Shown: positions 9,782 to 19,189 of the stretch, one piece after another
How the letters are laid out: each line of letters starts with the position of its first letter
Position numbering within the stretch: the stretch's first letter is position 1
NCBI RefSeq assembly: GCF_048087625.1
Contig: NZ_CP159805.1
Coordinates: 1-64,000, forward strand
Direction: 5' to 3'
DNA from: Pseudothioglobus sp905182815
GTDB taxonomy: Bacteria; Pseudomonadota; Gammaproteobacteria; PS1; Pseudothioglobaceae
Length of the DNA stretch: 64,000 bases
Translations under genes and position numbers: made by a program
Notes under the pieces: generated by a model
Databases searched by the model: none
The model's input: only the letters and a program-made list of their open reading frames with translations
What the model was told of the DNA's origin: nothing

Positions 9782-10720
9782 TTAATTTAAATTAAGAGAG
9801 CCAACTAAAGATTGAACGTCTTTCATGTTGTGTTTTATTAGATATTTACTAATCCCTTCGTTTATTTCTTGGCAAACAAGGGGATCATAAAAGAGTGCAG
9901 TTCCAATACCAACTGTGTCTGCCCCAGCAATGATGAATTCAATCGCATCATTAGCCGACACAATTCCCCCTTGTCCAATTATAGGGACATTATATTTTTT
10001 ACTAACCTGGTAAACCTGGTGAACCTTCAGAAGTGCAATCGGTTTTATAGCAGGACCAGATAGCCCTCCTTGATTATTTCCTATTACTGGCTTTTGTTTT
10101 TCAATATCAATAGCCATTCCCATGACTGTATTTATAACGGCAAGCCCATCACTTCCAGCATCAATACACCTTAATGCATTGGAGGCAATGTCTGTTTGAT
10201 TTGGAGATAGCTTTGTAATAATTGGTTTAGAAGTATTTTTTCTGCAAATCTCAACAACTCTAAAAGACATCTCGGGGTCATTACCAAAAGCAACCCCACC
10301 TTCTTTTACATTTGGACATGAAATATTGATTTCAATGGCGTCGATATCAGAGTCATCAAAGTGTTTTGCAATTTCACCATATTCTTCAACGGTTGATCCA
10401 GAAATATTAATAATGAATTTAGTTTCTTGTTTATCCAGGCCTGGCATTATGTCGTTTATGACAGCAGTTGTTCCTGGATTTTGAAGGCCAATAGCGTTGA
10501 GCATTCCATTAGGAGTTTCAGCAATTCTGTGTAGTTTGTTTCCAAGCCTTGGCTCAAGAGTAGTCCCTTTTAAGCAGACCGCACCGACATCGGAGTTAGA
10601 GAAGCCCTTGATTCGAGTGTACTCTTCACCAAACCCAACACACCCGGAAAGCAAAATGATTGGTGAGTTTAATGCCATCCCACAAAAACTTGTTTTAAGA
10701 TTATTTTGCATTGCCGTCAT
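9782..10720 (-). CDS. pyrD: dihydroorotate dehydrogenase, class 1B type
   Basis: This enzyme oxidises dihydroorotate to orotate in pyrimidine synthesis. The 312-residue product has the class 1 barrel with NISCPNVKEGG, whose cysteine is the catalytic base of class 1 enzymes; class 2 (quinone-linked) enzymes use serine. It also has the FMN-site motifs GQGGI and GIGTALF. The 1B subclass normally works with the iron-sulfur flavoprotein PyrK and NAD. No pyrK is adjacent or elsewhere in the window. It is divergent from bioD with a 50-base spacer. Confidence 0.93.
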   Translation of the reverse strand: MTAMQNNLKTSFCGMALNSPIILLSGCVGFGEEYTRIKGFSNSDVGAVCLKGTTLEPRLGNKLHRIAETPNGMLNAIGLQNPGTTAVINDIMPGLDKQETKFIINISGSTVEEYGEIAKHFDDSDIDAIEINISCPNVKEGGVAFGNDPEMSFRVVEICRKNTSKPIITKLSPNQTDIASNALRCIDAGSDGLAVINTVMGMAIDIEKQKPVIGNNQGGLSGPAIKPIALLKVHQVYQVSKKYNVPIIGQGGIVSANDAIEFIIAGADTVGIGTALFYDPLVCQEINEGISKYLIKHNMKDVQSLVGSLNLN

Positions 10721-10770
10721 TATACTTTTATGGCGACTTGGAGGTTGATAACTTCGTCTAAAATGTTGCT

Positions 10771-11412
10771 ATGAATGGAGTTTTTATAACAGGCAGTAAT
10801 ACAGAGGTTGGTAAAACTACTGTAGCCATTGAAATTGTTAGGCATCTCAGTAAGGCAAGAGAGGTTAAGGTTCGAAAGCCTGTTGAAACAAATTGTGAGC
10901 TGTTGAATGGAGACTATATTCCAAAAGATGCTGTTGCACTTAAAGAGGCCTGCAATTCTAAGGAGCTTTTAAACATAGTATGTCCTAATTGCTTCACTCT
11001 TGAAGCAAGCCCCGAAGAAGCCAGTGCAAATGTTGGAAAGGCGCTAAGTTTAGATGACTTAGTACGTGCCTGTAACGACCAAGTGGGAGACAGTTTTGTC
11101 TTAGTAGAGGGGGCAGGTGGGATCTATTCCCCAATTGCAGAAAGATCCCTTAACTCTGACCTTGCCGTTTGTCTTCAGCTGCCAGTTATCATTGTTGTTC
11201 GAGACGAGCTAGGCGCTGTTAGCCAAGGATTGCTGGCTATTGAGGCTGCAAAGAAAAATAATCTAAAAATTGTGTGTCTTGTGTTAAACGAAATTAAACC
11301 GAACACGCTTTCTAATAAAGAGTCTCTTGCTGCATACACAGATGTTCCAATACTTCCTTTTGCAAAAGGAAATATTGAATTTTTTAATTCTAAAATTGAA
11401 AGACTAATCTAA
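10771..11412 (+). CDS. bioD: dethiobiotin synthetase
   Basis: BioD makes the ureido ring of dethiobiotin from 7,8-diaminopelargonate, CO2 and ATP. The 213-residue product has the P-loop GSNTEVGKT (residues 8-16), RKPVETN and LVEGAGGIYSPI, all characteristic of BioD. Length is slightly below E. coli (225). No other bio genes are nearby. Its stop overlaps the end of the convergent sspB by 9 bases. Confidence 0.93.
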   Translation: MNGVFITGSNTEVGKTTVAIEIVRHLSKAREVKVRKPVETNCELLNGDYIPKDAVALKEACNSKELLNIVCPNCFTLEASPEEASANVGKALSLDDLVRACNDQVGDSFVLVEGAGGIYSPIAERSLNSDLAVCLQLPVIIVVRDELGAVSQGLLAIEAAKKNNLKIVCLVLNEIKPNTLSNKESLAAYTDVPILPFAKGNIEFFNSKIERLI

Positions 11413-11763
11413 TATAGTTAGATTTGGTTTCTGGTTTTCTTGATCAAGGGGATCGGCTTTGTTGTCAAAAAACATTCCCTCACCATTTTCTTTGGCATAA
11501 ATAGACAATACCGCGTTGCACGGTACAATAATTTTTTCAGGCCTTCCATTAAATCTAGCCTTAAAGCTAATAGACTTGTTGGTTATTACTCGGCCTTCTG
11601 TTGCAGAAGAGGCAATGTTTAAAATAATTTTACCGTCACTTGCAAAGCCTTCAGGAATCGAAACACCTGTTTTTTCAGAGTTAACTAGTATATGAGGCGT
11701 AAAACTAGAGTCCTCTATCCAATCACAGTAAGCGCGGATTAAATAGGGGACTACACTTGACAT
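11404..11763 (-). CDS. sspB: ClpXP adaptor SspB
   Basis: SspB binds ssrA-tagged proteins from stalled ribosomes and delivers them to ClpXP. The 119-residue product has the folded substrate-binding domain (PYLIRAYCDWIEDSSFTPH near the start, SFKARFNGRP in the middle). A short tail ends in NLTILD, resembling the ClpX-docking tail of the family. It is shorter than E. coli SspB (165) because the linker is compact. It lies 8 bases after sspA, the usual pairing. Confidence 0.9.
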   Translation of the reverse strand: MSSVVPYLIRAYCDWIEDSSFTPHILVNSEKTGVSIPEGFASDGKIILNIASSATEGRVITNKSISFKARFNGRPEKIIVPCNAVLSIYAKENGEGMFFDNKADPLDQENQKPNLTILD

Positions 11764-11771
11764 AAGTTTCT

Positions 11772-12404
11772 TTAATTAAAGTCCTTTTCAGCAAAAGTTA
11801 GGCTTTCATGAAAACCCTCTTTTTCAAAAAGCCTGTTTGCGTATTCCATAATTGGTTTTGCTTTTTTACCGTCTAAAGATATGCCCAAAAGATTAAGACG
11901 CCATAGAATGGGGGCGATACAGACATCAACAAGGGTCATTGTTTCACTTTTAAAATAGGGCTTATGAGAGAATAAAGGCAGTAGCTCTATAAGATTTCCA
12001 TGTAAAGTTTTTCTTGCAGCATCACTTTCCTTTTTGGCGCCATGTAGAATTTTATCAACAAGCTCGTACCAGCAGCCTTCTGATCTCGTGAAACGATAAA
12101 TTAGAAGGCGTTTTTCCGCTTTTTCAATAGGATCAACTGGCAAAAGAGGAGGAAAGGGGAATCTTTCATCTAGGTATTCCATAATTACAGAGAGGTCATA
12201 TAGAACCATTCCTCTATCAAAAAGTGTTGGAAGAGTTTCACAAGGATTGAGCTCTAAAACTTCTTCTGGCATTTCATCAAACTTAAGCTCTATAACCTCT
12301 CGCTCAATTAACTTGTGAGCCATAATAAATCGAACTGCATGTGACTCAAGCTCTTCAGAAGAAGCATAGAGGGTCGTTGAAGACGGATTAGGTTTAGATA
12401 GCAT
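11772..12404 (-). CDS. sspA: stringent starvation protein A
   Basis: SspA is a glutathione-S-transferase-fold protein without GST activity that binds RNA polymerase under starvation and acid stress. The 210-residue product has the N-terminal thioredoxin-like domain (TLYASSEELESHAVRFIM, NPCETLPTLFD) and an all-helical C-terminal domain. Downstream of petABC and next to sspB, it sits in a gene order common in proteobacteria. A terminator separates it from petC. Confidence 0.93.
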   Translation of the reverse strand: MLSKPNPSSTTLYASSEELESHAVRFIMAHKLIEREVIELKFDEMPEEVLELNPCETLPTLFDRGMVLYDLSVIMEYLDERFPFPPLLPVDPIEKAEKRLLIYRFTRSEGCWYELVDKILHGAKKESDAARKTLHGNLIELLPLFSHKPYFKSETMTLVDVCIAPILWRLNLLGISLDGKKAKPIMEYANRLFEKEGFHESLTFAEKDFN

Positions 12405-12421
12405 AGTTTTTGCACCAAATT

Positions 12422-12453
12422 AAAAAAAAATAGCCTTGCCTTTTAGAGCAAGG
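12422..12453 (-). terminator. intrinsic terminator of the petABC operon
   Basis: On the minus strand a 6-bp stem, CCTTGC with GCAAGG (12453-12448 and 12439-12434), encloses an 8-base loop. It is followed after three bases by nine consecutive T residues (plus-strand A-run 12422-12430). It lies about 30 bases after the petC stop and before sspA. This is a textbook rho-independent terminator. Confidence 0.8.
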
Positions 12454-12481
12454 GATGTAAAGATAAAGATTGTATCAGAAA

Positions 12482-13165
12482 TTAATCGCGCGGCCTCCAT
12501 ATGCCGTATTTAACATCTTTCCAGTACTCTCTCTTAAGCATATAGGCAAGAATAAATAGAATACTAAGGAACAGTAATACCCACTTACCTAGTTTTAGGC
12601 GGATTAGCTTTGCTGGCTCACCAACATAGTCTAAGAAATTTGTTATATCAAGAACGCTCTGGTCAAACTCTGCTTCAGACTGACTTTCTCTTAATGGCCA
12701 TAAGACATCTGGCATAGAAGCATTTACCAGAACTTTATTGTTTACCCCAAAAATTCTCTCCTCATCATCATAAAAACTTCTGAGGTAAGTATAAATCCAG
12801 TCAGTTCCTTTTGACCTTGAAACTAAAGAAAGGTCTGGCGGAACGCCTCCAAACCATTTAGTTGCAGCACCTTCTGGCATGGCTGTAGTAATGGTTTGCC
12901 CTACTTTATTTCCAGCAAACATTAGATTTCTAGCAACATGCTCTTCGGTTAGGTTTAGGTCTTTAGCAATTCGATTGTAACGCATCAAGCTTATCTCATG
13001 ACAACCTGAGCAATAATTCATAAAAAGTTTTGCGCCATTTTGTAAGGAGGCTTCGTCAAAAATATCAGTATCTGCATGATCTAAATGAACCTTACTAGCA
13101 GCAAAAATGTTTACGGAAAAAAGAAGAACAGATAAGCCAACTATTAATTTTAATTTAATATTCAT
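12482..13165 (-). CDS. petC: cytochrome c1 of the bc1 complex
   Basis: Cytochrome c1 carries electrons from the Rieske protein to soluble cytochrome c in the periplasm. The 227-residue product has an N-terminal signal sequence ending near AFAA, the heme c site CSGCH (residues 52-56) and a candidate axial methionine in AMPEGAA. One C-terminal membrane anchor (about 193-212) precedes a short cytoplasmic tail. It is the last of the three bc1 genes, 3 bases after petB, followed by a strong terminator. Confidence 0.96.
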   Translation of the reverse strand: MNIKLKLIVGLSVLLFSVNIFAASKVHLDHADTDIFDEASLQNGAKLFMNYCSGCHEISLMRYNRIAKDLNLTEEHVARNLMFAGNKVGQTITTAMPEGAATKWFGGVPPDLSLVSRSKGTDWIYTYLRSFYDDEERIFGVNNKVLVNASMPDVLWPLRESQSEAEFDQSVLDITNFLDYVGEPAKLIRLKLGKWVLLFLSILFILAYMLKREYWKDVKYGIWRPRD

Positions 13166-13168
13166 ATA

Positions 13169-14392
13169 TTATCCAGTAACCCTCTCTGGAACCTCTTTGG
13201 TTTTTCCTAGAGTGCTAAACCAGGGCATTAAGATAAAAAATGAAAAATACAAAGTCGTAAAAATACGAGCCAGTAAAACATATAAAGGGGTAACCGGTTG
13301 AACACCAAGCCAGCCTAGCATAATAAAGCTGACAACAAAAGTCCCAAGAATCCATTTATAGATTGGGCTTCGATAGCGTATTGATTTAACTGGACTTCGA
13401 TCTAGCCAAGGAAGGAGGAAAAACACCCCAAGCGCTGCAAACATTCCTAATACTCCAGGAAATTGTGAGCCAAACAGTGGAGGAATTGCCCTTAATACTG
13501 AGTAATAGGGAGTTAAGTACCATAATGGCGCAATATGTTCTGGAGTTTTAAGTGGATTGGCCTCGATGAAATTCGGAGCCTCTAGAAAATACCCGTTTAG
13601 TGCTGGTGCATAAAAAACAACTGCACAAAATATCCATAAAAACCCAACAACAACAACACTATCTTTAATTGTGAAGTATGGATGAAAGGGGATTCCGTCT
13701 TTTGGAATACCATCCGCATCTTTATTTTTCTTTATTTCAATTCCATCTGGATTGTTTGATCCAACGTGGTGAAGAGCAACAATATGCAAAAAAACAAGAA
13801 CAACAAGAATAAGTGGAATGACAACAACATGCAATGAAAAGAAACGATTTAAAGTCGCATCACCAACAGCATAATCACCCAAAATCCAAACTAATAAATC
13901 TGGGCCTACAATCGGAACTGATCCAAAAAGTGAAATAATTACTTGAGCACCCCAAAACGACATTTGTCCCCAAGGCAAAACATAGCCCATGAAAGCTTCA
14001 GCTAATAAAAGAATATATAACACCATACCAAGTATCCATATCAATTCCCTCGGTCCCTTATAAGAACCATATAAAAGGGCGCGCATCATATGAAGATAAA
14101 TTATTACAAAAAAAGCAGAGGCCCCTGTTGAGTGCATATAGCGTATAAACCAGCCCCATTCAACGTCTCTCATAATATACTCAACGGAGGCAAAAGCATA
14201 CTCTGCGTCAGGCTTATAGTGCATGGTTAAGAATATCCCAGTAACCAGCTGCATTAAAAGCATCACTACTGCTAAGCCACCAAAGAAATACCAGAAATTA
14301 AAGTTTCTGGGGGTGTAGTATTCTGCTAAATGTTCATTAATAACTTTAGATAATGGAAATCTTTGGTCTATCCAACTTTGTTTATTATTCAT
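13169..14392 (-). CDS. petB: cytochrome b of the bc1 complex
   Basis: Cytochrome b holds two b hemes and the quinol-oxidising and quinone-reducing sites. The 407-residue product has the expected multi-helix membrane layout. Heme-ligand regions are seen around MHSTGASAFF and SLHVVVIPL / FLHIVALHHVG, with the conserved PWGQMSFWGA segment between them. The Qo-site PEWY motif reads PLWY (in HIAPLWYLTPYYS). A non-Glu residue here is also found in other beta/gammaproteobacterial cytochromes b. It sits 8 bases after petA. Confidence 0.97.
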   Translation of the reverse strand: MNNKQSWIDQRFPLSKVINEHLAEYYTPRNFNFWYFFGGLAVVMLLMQLVTGIFLTMHYKPDAEYAFASVEYIMRDVEWGWFIRYMHSTGASAFFVIIYLHMMRALLYGSYKGPRELIWILGMVLYILLLAEAFMGYVLPWGQMSFWGAQVIISLFGSVPIVGPDLLVWILGDYAVGDATLNRFFSLHVVVIPLILVVLVFLHIVALHHVGSNNPDGIEIKKNKDADGIPKDGIPFHPYFTIKDSVVVVGFLWIFCAVVFYAPALNGYFLEAPNFIEANPLKTPEHIAPLWYLTPYYSVLRAIPPLFGSQFPGVLGMFAALGVFFLLPWLDRSPVKSIRYRSPIYKWILGTFVVSFIMLGWLGVQPVTPLYVLLARIFTTLYFSFFILMPWFSTLGKTKEVPERVTG

Positions 14393-14400
14393 ATTTTCTC

Positions 14401-15018
14401 TTATGTTTTTTGTTGGTCAACTCCAATACGAATCAATGAATCAGTGACGTATTGATACGGAGGGATTACTAGGTTAGTTGGAGCAGGCACGCCTGCATAA
14501 ACCCTTCCAGCAAGGTCAAACTTAGAGCCATGACATGGACAATAAAAACCACCTTTCCAACTGTCTCCACCAAGATCAGCTGCACCAGGCTCTGGCCTAT
14601 ATGTTGGAGAGCAGCCTAAGTGTGTGCAAACCCCAACGATAACAGCAACACTTTCTTTATTTTTGATCGCTCGAAAATTAGACGTTACATAATTTGGCTG
14701 TTGGTTTTTAGAGTTGCCTGTACCGTTTGGATCATCAAGATTTTTAATTAGGTCTTCTGAGTCAAGAGACTCTAATGCCTTTTCATCACGTTTAAATATC
14801 CACACAGGTTTTTTACGCCATAAAACACGAACAAGCTGACCAGCCTCTAATTTAGAAATATCAACATCTATAGGGGCTCCTGCTGCTTTAGCTTTAGCTG
14901 ACGGTTTCCACGTTGATAAAAAAGGCCATGCTGCAAAACCAACACCAACCGCACCAACTACACTAGTGGCTTTGGTTAAAAAACGTCTTTTCTTTAGGTC
15001 GATTGTTTGTTCGGACAT
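14401..15018 (-). CDS. petA: Rieske iron-sulfur protein of the bc1 complex
   Basis: The Rieske protein takes electrons from quinol through a 2Fe-2S cluster. The 205-residue product begins with a twin-arginine-type signal anchor (KKRRFLTKATSVVGAVGVG). It carries both cluster-binding loops, CTHLGC and CPCHGS, in the C-terminal half. It is the first gene of petABC. A TATAAT box on the minus strand at about 15058-15063 may be the -10 of the operon promoter. Confidence 0.96.
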   Translation of the reverse strand: MSEQTIDLKKRRFLTKATSVVGAVGVGFAAWPFLSTWKPSAKAKAAGAPIDVDISKLEAGQLVRVLWRKKPVWIFKRDEKALESLDSEDLIKNLDDPNGTGNSKNQQPNYVTSNFRAIKNKESVAVIVGVCTHLGCSPTYRPEPGAADLGGDSWKGGFYCPCHGSKFDLAGRVYAGVPAPTNLVIPPYQYVTDSLIRIGVDQQKT

Positions 15019-15104
15019 AAAAATGTTTTAAGATATTAAGATAAAAAGCCGCACCATTATAATGTAAATGGTTGATATTTAAAAGCAAAAAATGACCCAA
15101 ATGA

Positions 15105-15410
15105 CTAGTAGTTTTTTTTATCAACCTTAATAGTGATTGATTTGATATTTGTTAGGCCCTCGATTTGTTTAATTAAAGAGAGGAGATTTGTTTTTTGTTT
15201 TTCAGCTCGGAAGGCTATGGATGAGTTTTTAGCAAGTAGGGTAACGCCTTGAGAGCCTAAAAAGCAAAGATTAAGACCTTTAAACTGTTCAGAGTACTGC
15301 GCCTTAATTAATGCGTTTAAGTGGTTATGTTCTTTTGCTTTTTCAAATAAAGAGCTTAGATTGCTCCCAACTTTAAAATTTGTAGGGTTTCCTTTTGTTT
15401 TGTCTTGCAT
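15105..15410 (-). CDS. DciA-like protein (DUF721)
   Basis: DciA-type DUF721 proteins help load the replicative helicase DnaB in bacteria lacking DnaC or DnaI. The 101-residue product has a basic N-terminus and a compact alpha/beta domain (LNALIKAQYSEQFKGLNLC onward), matching the small DUF721 fold. The assignment rests on this pattern and on context: a DUF721 gene next to secA is common in gammaproteobacteria. It is divergent from secA with a 47-base spacer. Recognition is moderate because these proteins are poorly conserved. Confidence 0.65.
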   Translation of the reverse strand: MQDKTKGNPTNFKVGSNLSSLFEKAKEHNHLNALIKAQYSEQFKGLNLCFLGSQGVTLLAKNSSIAFRAEKQKTNLLSLIKQIEGLTNIKSITIKVDKKNY

Positions 15411-15457
15411 ATATGAGAAAATACCCCAGTTTTATTAATTAATTTCGTTCGTCTTCT

Positions 15458-18121
15458 ATGAGTATTATAAATAATGTTTTATCAAAAGTTTTAGGGTCTC
15501 ATAATGACCGGCTAATAAAAAAGTATAACGGCCAAGTTTCCAAAATTAATTCGTTGGAAGAAAAGATGCGCTCGATGAGTGATGACGAGCTTGTCTCAAT
15601 GACGGCAGAGCTAAAAGAGAGACTAAGTAATAAAGAGAGTGAGGAAAGCATTTTAGCTGAGTCTTTTGCCATTGTCAGAGAAGCAAGTCAAAGAGTTTTA
15701 GGTTTGCGGCATTATGATGTCCAGCTTATTGGCGGCATGGTTCTTAATGAGGGTAGTATTGCGGAAATGGGAACTGGTGAAGGAAAAACATTGGTTGCAA
15801 CATTGCCAGCCTATCTAAATGCACTTGCTGGAAAGGGTGTTCACATTGTAACTGTTAATGACTATTTAGCAAAGCGTGACTCTGAATGGATGGGAAAAGT
15901 ATTTTCTTTTCTTGGGCTTTCAGTTGGAACGGTTTTTTCAGGAATGTCTGGTGATGAAAAACAAAAAGCTTATTCTTGTGATATCACTTATGCAACAAAT
16001 AATGAGCTTGGTTTTGACTATCTTAGAGACAATATGGCTTTTTCTCAAGAGCAAAAAACACAAAAAAAGCTTGCCTTTGCAATTATTGACGAGGTTGACT
16101 CGATCTTAATCGATGAGGCTAGAACGCCACTAGTTATATCTGGGCCAACAGGCGATCATGCTGAGGTCTACATCGCGATAGATAAAATGATTCCAAGCTT
16201 CACACTTCAAACCGAAGTTGGGGAGGGCAAGGAGGTTGAGGTTATAGTTGCAGGAGATTACACTCTTGACGAAAAACATAAACAGGTTTTTCTTACTGAT
16301 GATGGACATATTAAAGCTGAAGACATGCTTATAGCCGCTGGCGCCTTAGCCCCAGAATCAAGCTTATATGACTCCAGCAATATTATTTTGATGCAACACT
16401 TATTGTCAGGACTTAGGGCCCATGTATTGTTTAAAAAAAATGTTGATTATCTCGTTAAAGACGATGAAGTTGTCATTGTTGATGAGTTTACTGGAAGAAC
16501 AATGGAAGGCAGAAGATGGTCGGAAGGGCTTCATCAGGCAATAGAGGCAAAGGAAAATGTAAGCATTAAAAAAGAAAACCAAACCCTAGCATCAATAACA
16601 TATCAAAATTATTTTAGGCTTTACGAGAAGCTATCAGGAATGACAGGAACAGCTGAAACAGAAGCATCAGAACTTCAAGACATTTATGGCCTAGAGGTTG
16701 TTGTTGTTCCTCCCAATACAATCTCCTCAAGGATTGATCACTCAGACCTAATTTATGGAACGACGAATGAAAAGCTTGATGCTGTTATGAAAGATATTCA
16801 GGCGTGTCAAAAAATTATGCAACCAGTTCTTGTGGGAACAAACAGCATCGAAAGCTCTGAAAGTGTTTCCGCTCTTCTAACGAAAAATAAAATTAAACAC
16901 GAGGTTCTTAACGCGAAGCAGCACCAACGTGAGGCTGAGATTATTGCAAATGCTGGGGCTCCAGGAGCCGTAACTATCTCAACAAATATGGCTGGAAGGG
17001 GAACAGACATTGTTTTAGGAGGAAGGCCATTAGAGGGCGCTAATGAGGCAGAAACAGAGTCTTGGAAAGCTAAGCATCAAAGCGTTATAGACTCGGGAGG
17101 CCTGCACATAATTGGTACAGAGCGCAATGAGTCACGAAGGGTCGACAACCAGCTACGCGGACGATCAGGAAGACAGGGAGATATTGGATCAACGCGGTTT
17201 TATCTGTCACTTGAAGATAGCTTAATGAAGATATTCGCATCTGAAAAAACAGCCTCCATGATGAAAAAGCTTGGTATGAAGGAAGGAGAAGCCCTTGAAC
17301 ATAGTTGGCTGAATAAAACAATTGCCAATGCACAAAAGAAAGTAGAGGGGATGCATTATGACGCGCGAAAACACCTTCTTGAATATGACGATGTTGCAAA
17401 TGACCAAAGAAAAGTGGTTTACCAGCTAAGAGATGAGTTAATGGGGACAGAAGATGTCAAGGAGCGCTATGAGGCTATTAGGGACGGCGTAATTAGCGAC
17501 CTATTTTTTGAATATATTTCTCCAAAAGCACTTGAGGCGGATTGGGATGTTGGGGGCCTTGAAAGTGCTTTAGCTTTAGATTACTCTTCAGATATACCAG
17601 TACAAAAAAGTATTGACGAAGGCCTTAATGTTGACCAAGTTTTAAAAATGATATTGGAAGGTTTTATGGTTTCACATAAGGTTAAAGAGACTGCTATAGG
17701 CAGTGAAACTATGAGAACCTTTGAAAAAGCAGTTATGCTTCGAGCCCTTGATCAGCACTGGAAGGACCATCTTGCGGTTATGGATCAGCTAAGGCAAAGC
17801 GTTAATTTAAGAGGATATGGGCAGAAAAATCCTGTGCAGGAGTACAAGCGAGAGTCTTTTTCGATGTTTACAGTTTTGCTTGACACAATCAATAGTGAAA
17901 TGGTTAAGGCGCTTTGTAGTCTTAATATTGATCAGGCTAATGCGCAATCTACCCCAACTTCTGGCGAGCTGCAAAGCCAAGAAAAGATCAGCCCCGCGCA
18001 GGAAAAAAAGCCCATAGCTCCAAGACCAAGGATTACTAGACAGCCCTCCAAGTTAAAGGTTGGGAGAAATGACCCTTGCCCTTGTGGATCTGGAAAAAAA
18101 TATAAGCAATGCCATGGATAA
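15458..18121 (+). CDS. secA: preprotein translocase ATPase SecA
   Basis: SecA drives post-translational export through SecYEG. The 887-residue product has Walker A in GTGEGKTLVATLPA (from residue 105) and the DEAD-box-like IDEARTPLVISGP. The second motor domain contains TNMAGRGTDIVLGG and RRVDNQLRGRSGRQGD. The C-terminal zinc-binding tail ends in CPCGSGKKYKQCHG and contacts SecB and lipids. All key motifs and the expected length are intact. pyrC follows 31 bases downstream. Confidence 0.99.
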   Translation: MSIINNVLSKVLGSHNDRLIKKYNGQVSKINSLEEKMRSMSDDELVSMTAELKERLSNKESEESILAESFAIVREASQRVLGLRHYDVQLIGGMVLNEGSIAEMGTGEGKTLVATLPAYLNALAGKGVHIVTVNDYLAKRDSEWMGKVFSFLGLSVGTVFSGMSGDEKQKAYSCDITYATNNELGFDYLRDNMAFSQEQKTQKKLAFAIIDEVDSILIDEARTPLVISGPTGDHAEVYIAIDKMIPSFTLQTEVGEGKEVEVIVAGDYTLDEKHKQVFLTDDGHIKAEDMLIAAGALAPESSLYDSSNIILMQHLLSGLRAHVLFKKNVDYLVKDDEVVIVDEFTGRTMEGRRWSEGLHQAIEAKENVSIKKENQTLASITYQNYFRLYEKLSGMTGTAETEASELQDIYGLEVVVVPPNTISSRIDHSDLIYGTTNEKLDAVMKDIQACQKIMQPVLVGTNSIESSESVSALLTKNKIKHEVLNAKQHQREAEIIANAGAPGAVTISTNMAGRGTDIVLGGRPLEGANEAETESWKAKHQSVIDSGGLHIIGTERNESRRVDNQLRGRSGRQGDIGSTRFYLSLEDSLMKIFASEKTASMMKKLGMKEGEALEHSWLNKTIANAQKKVEGMHYDARKHLLEYDDVANDQRKVVYQLRDELMGTEDVKERYEAIRDGVISDLFFEYISPKALEADWDVGGLESALALDYSSDIPVQKSIDEGLNVDQVLKMILEGFMVSHKVKETAIGSETMRTFEKAVMLRALDQHWKDHLAVMDQLRQSVNLRGYGQKNPVQEYKRESFSMFTVLLDTINSEMVKALCSLNIDQANAQSTPTSGELQSQEKISPAQEKKPIAPRPRITRQPSKLKVGRNDPCPCGSGKKYKQCHG

Positions 18122-18152
18122 AGCTTATTTTTTTGGAGGCAGCGCGTTCTAA

Positions 18153-19189
18153 ATGGAGAAAATAACGCTCACTAAGCCGGACGACTGGCATCTGCACCTT
18201 AGAGGAGGGTCTGCAATGAAGTCTGTTGTTGGCATGAGCGCTTTACAGATGGGACGTGCGGTTATTATGCCAAATCTTTCACCGCCAATAAGAGATGTAT
18301 CGCAAGCAATAGCTTATCATAAAGAAATCATGAGCGCTTTGCCAATAGAGTCAAATTTTAATCCTCTGATGGTGCTTTATCTTACAGATAGCACAACTAA
18401 AAATGAAATTATTGAGGCGAGTGAAGCCCAAGAAGTTCATGCAGTAAAGTTTTATCCTGCTGGAGCTACAACTAACTCAGATAGTGGAGTGACAAACCTG
18501 TTAAGCGCATACCCTGCTATAGAGCAAATGCAAAAAGAAGGGCTGCCGCTACTAATACATGGCGAAGTAACCGATATTGATATTGATATCTTTGACCGAG
18601 AAAAGGCTTTTATAGACAGAACGTTAACTAAACTAGTTCGAGACTTTCCTGGTCTAAAGATAGTTCTTGAGCACATAACAACAAAAGACGCTGTTGACTT
18701 TGTAAATGAATGTGAAATAAATATAGCGGCAACAATAACACCGCATCACCTCTTAGCAAACAGGAATCATATGCTGGTAGGGGGAATTAAGCCACATTTT
18801 TATTGCCTACCTGTGCTGAAAAGAAGATCGCCTCATCAAGAGGCATTAATTGCAGCAGCGACCTCAGGAAGTCCAAAATTTTTCCTAGGCACAGATTCGG
18901 CGCCACACGAGAAGCACCAAAAAGAGTCATCATGCGGATGCGCAGGATCTTTAGCGCACATGCGGCCATTGAGCTTTATGCTGAAGCATTTGATAGGAAT
19001 GGAAAAATTGAAAAGCTAGAGGGGTTCGCGTCTTTTTTTGGTGCTGATTTTTATGGCCTTGAAAGAAACCAAGAAAAAATTACACTAGAAAAGGCTACAT
19101 GGCGAATACCTGAGAGTTATAATTTTTCTGGTTCACATGTGGTGCCCTTTTTTGCGGGAGAGGACCTCTCTTGGAAGCTATTAACTTAA
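18153..19189 (+). pseudogene. pyrC: dihydroorotase pyrC, disrupted by a frameshift
   Basis: PyrC cyclises carbamoyl aspartate to dihydroorotate. The N-terminal part has the HLHLRGG-type zinc motif (WHLHLRGG), the lysine segment VKFYPAG, ITPHHLL and GTDSAPHEKHQKESSCGCAG, as in the E. coli class II enzyme. At about 18945-18947 the frame is lost: it runs on to a stop at 19019. The expected C-terminus (IFSAHAAIELYAEAF ... VPFFAGEDLSWKLLT) resumes at 18947 in the -1 frame and ends at 19189. Adding one base to GG at 18945-18946 would restore a normal 345-residue protein. This is either a sequencing error or a real one-base deletion. The true stop overlaps ribF by 9 bases. Confidence 0.88.

Noticed and set aside
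17085..17407. Two overlapping open frames antisense to secA
   Set aside because: Both are inside secA with no domain or ribosome-binding support.
18936..18955. Programmed -1 frameshifting in pyrC
   Set aside because: No slippery heptamer of the X-XXY-YYZ type and no obvious downstream structure at the break. A simple one-base deletion or sequencing error explains it.
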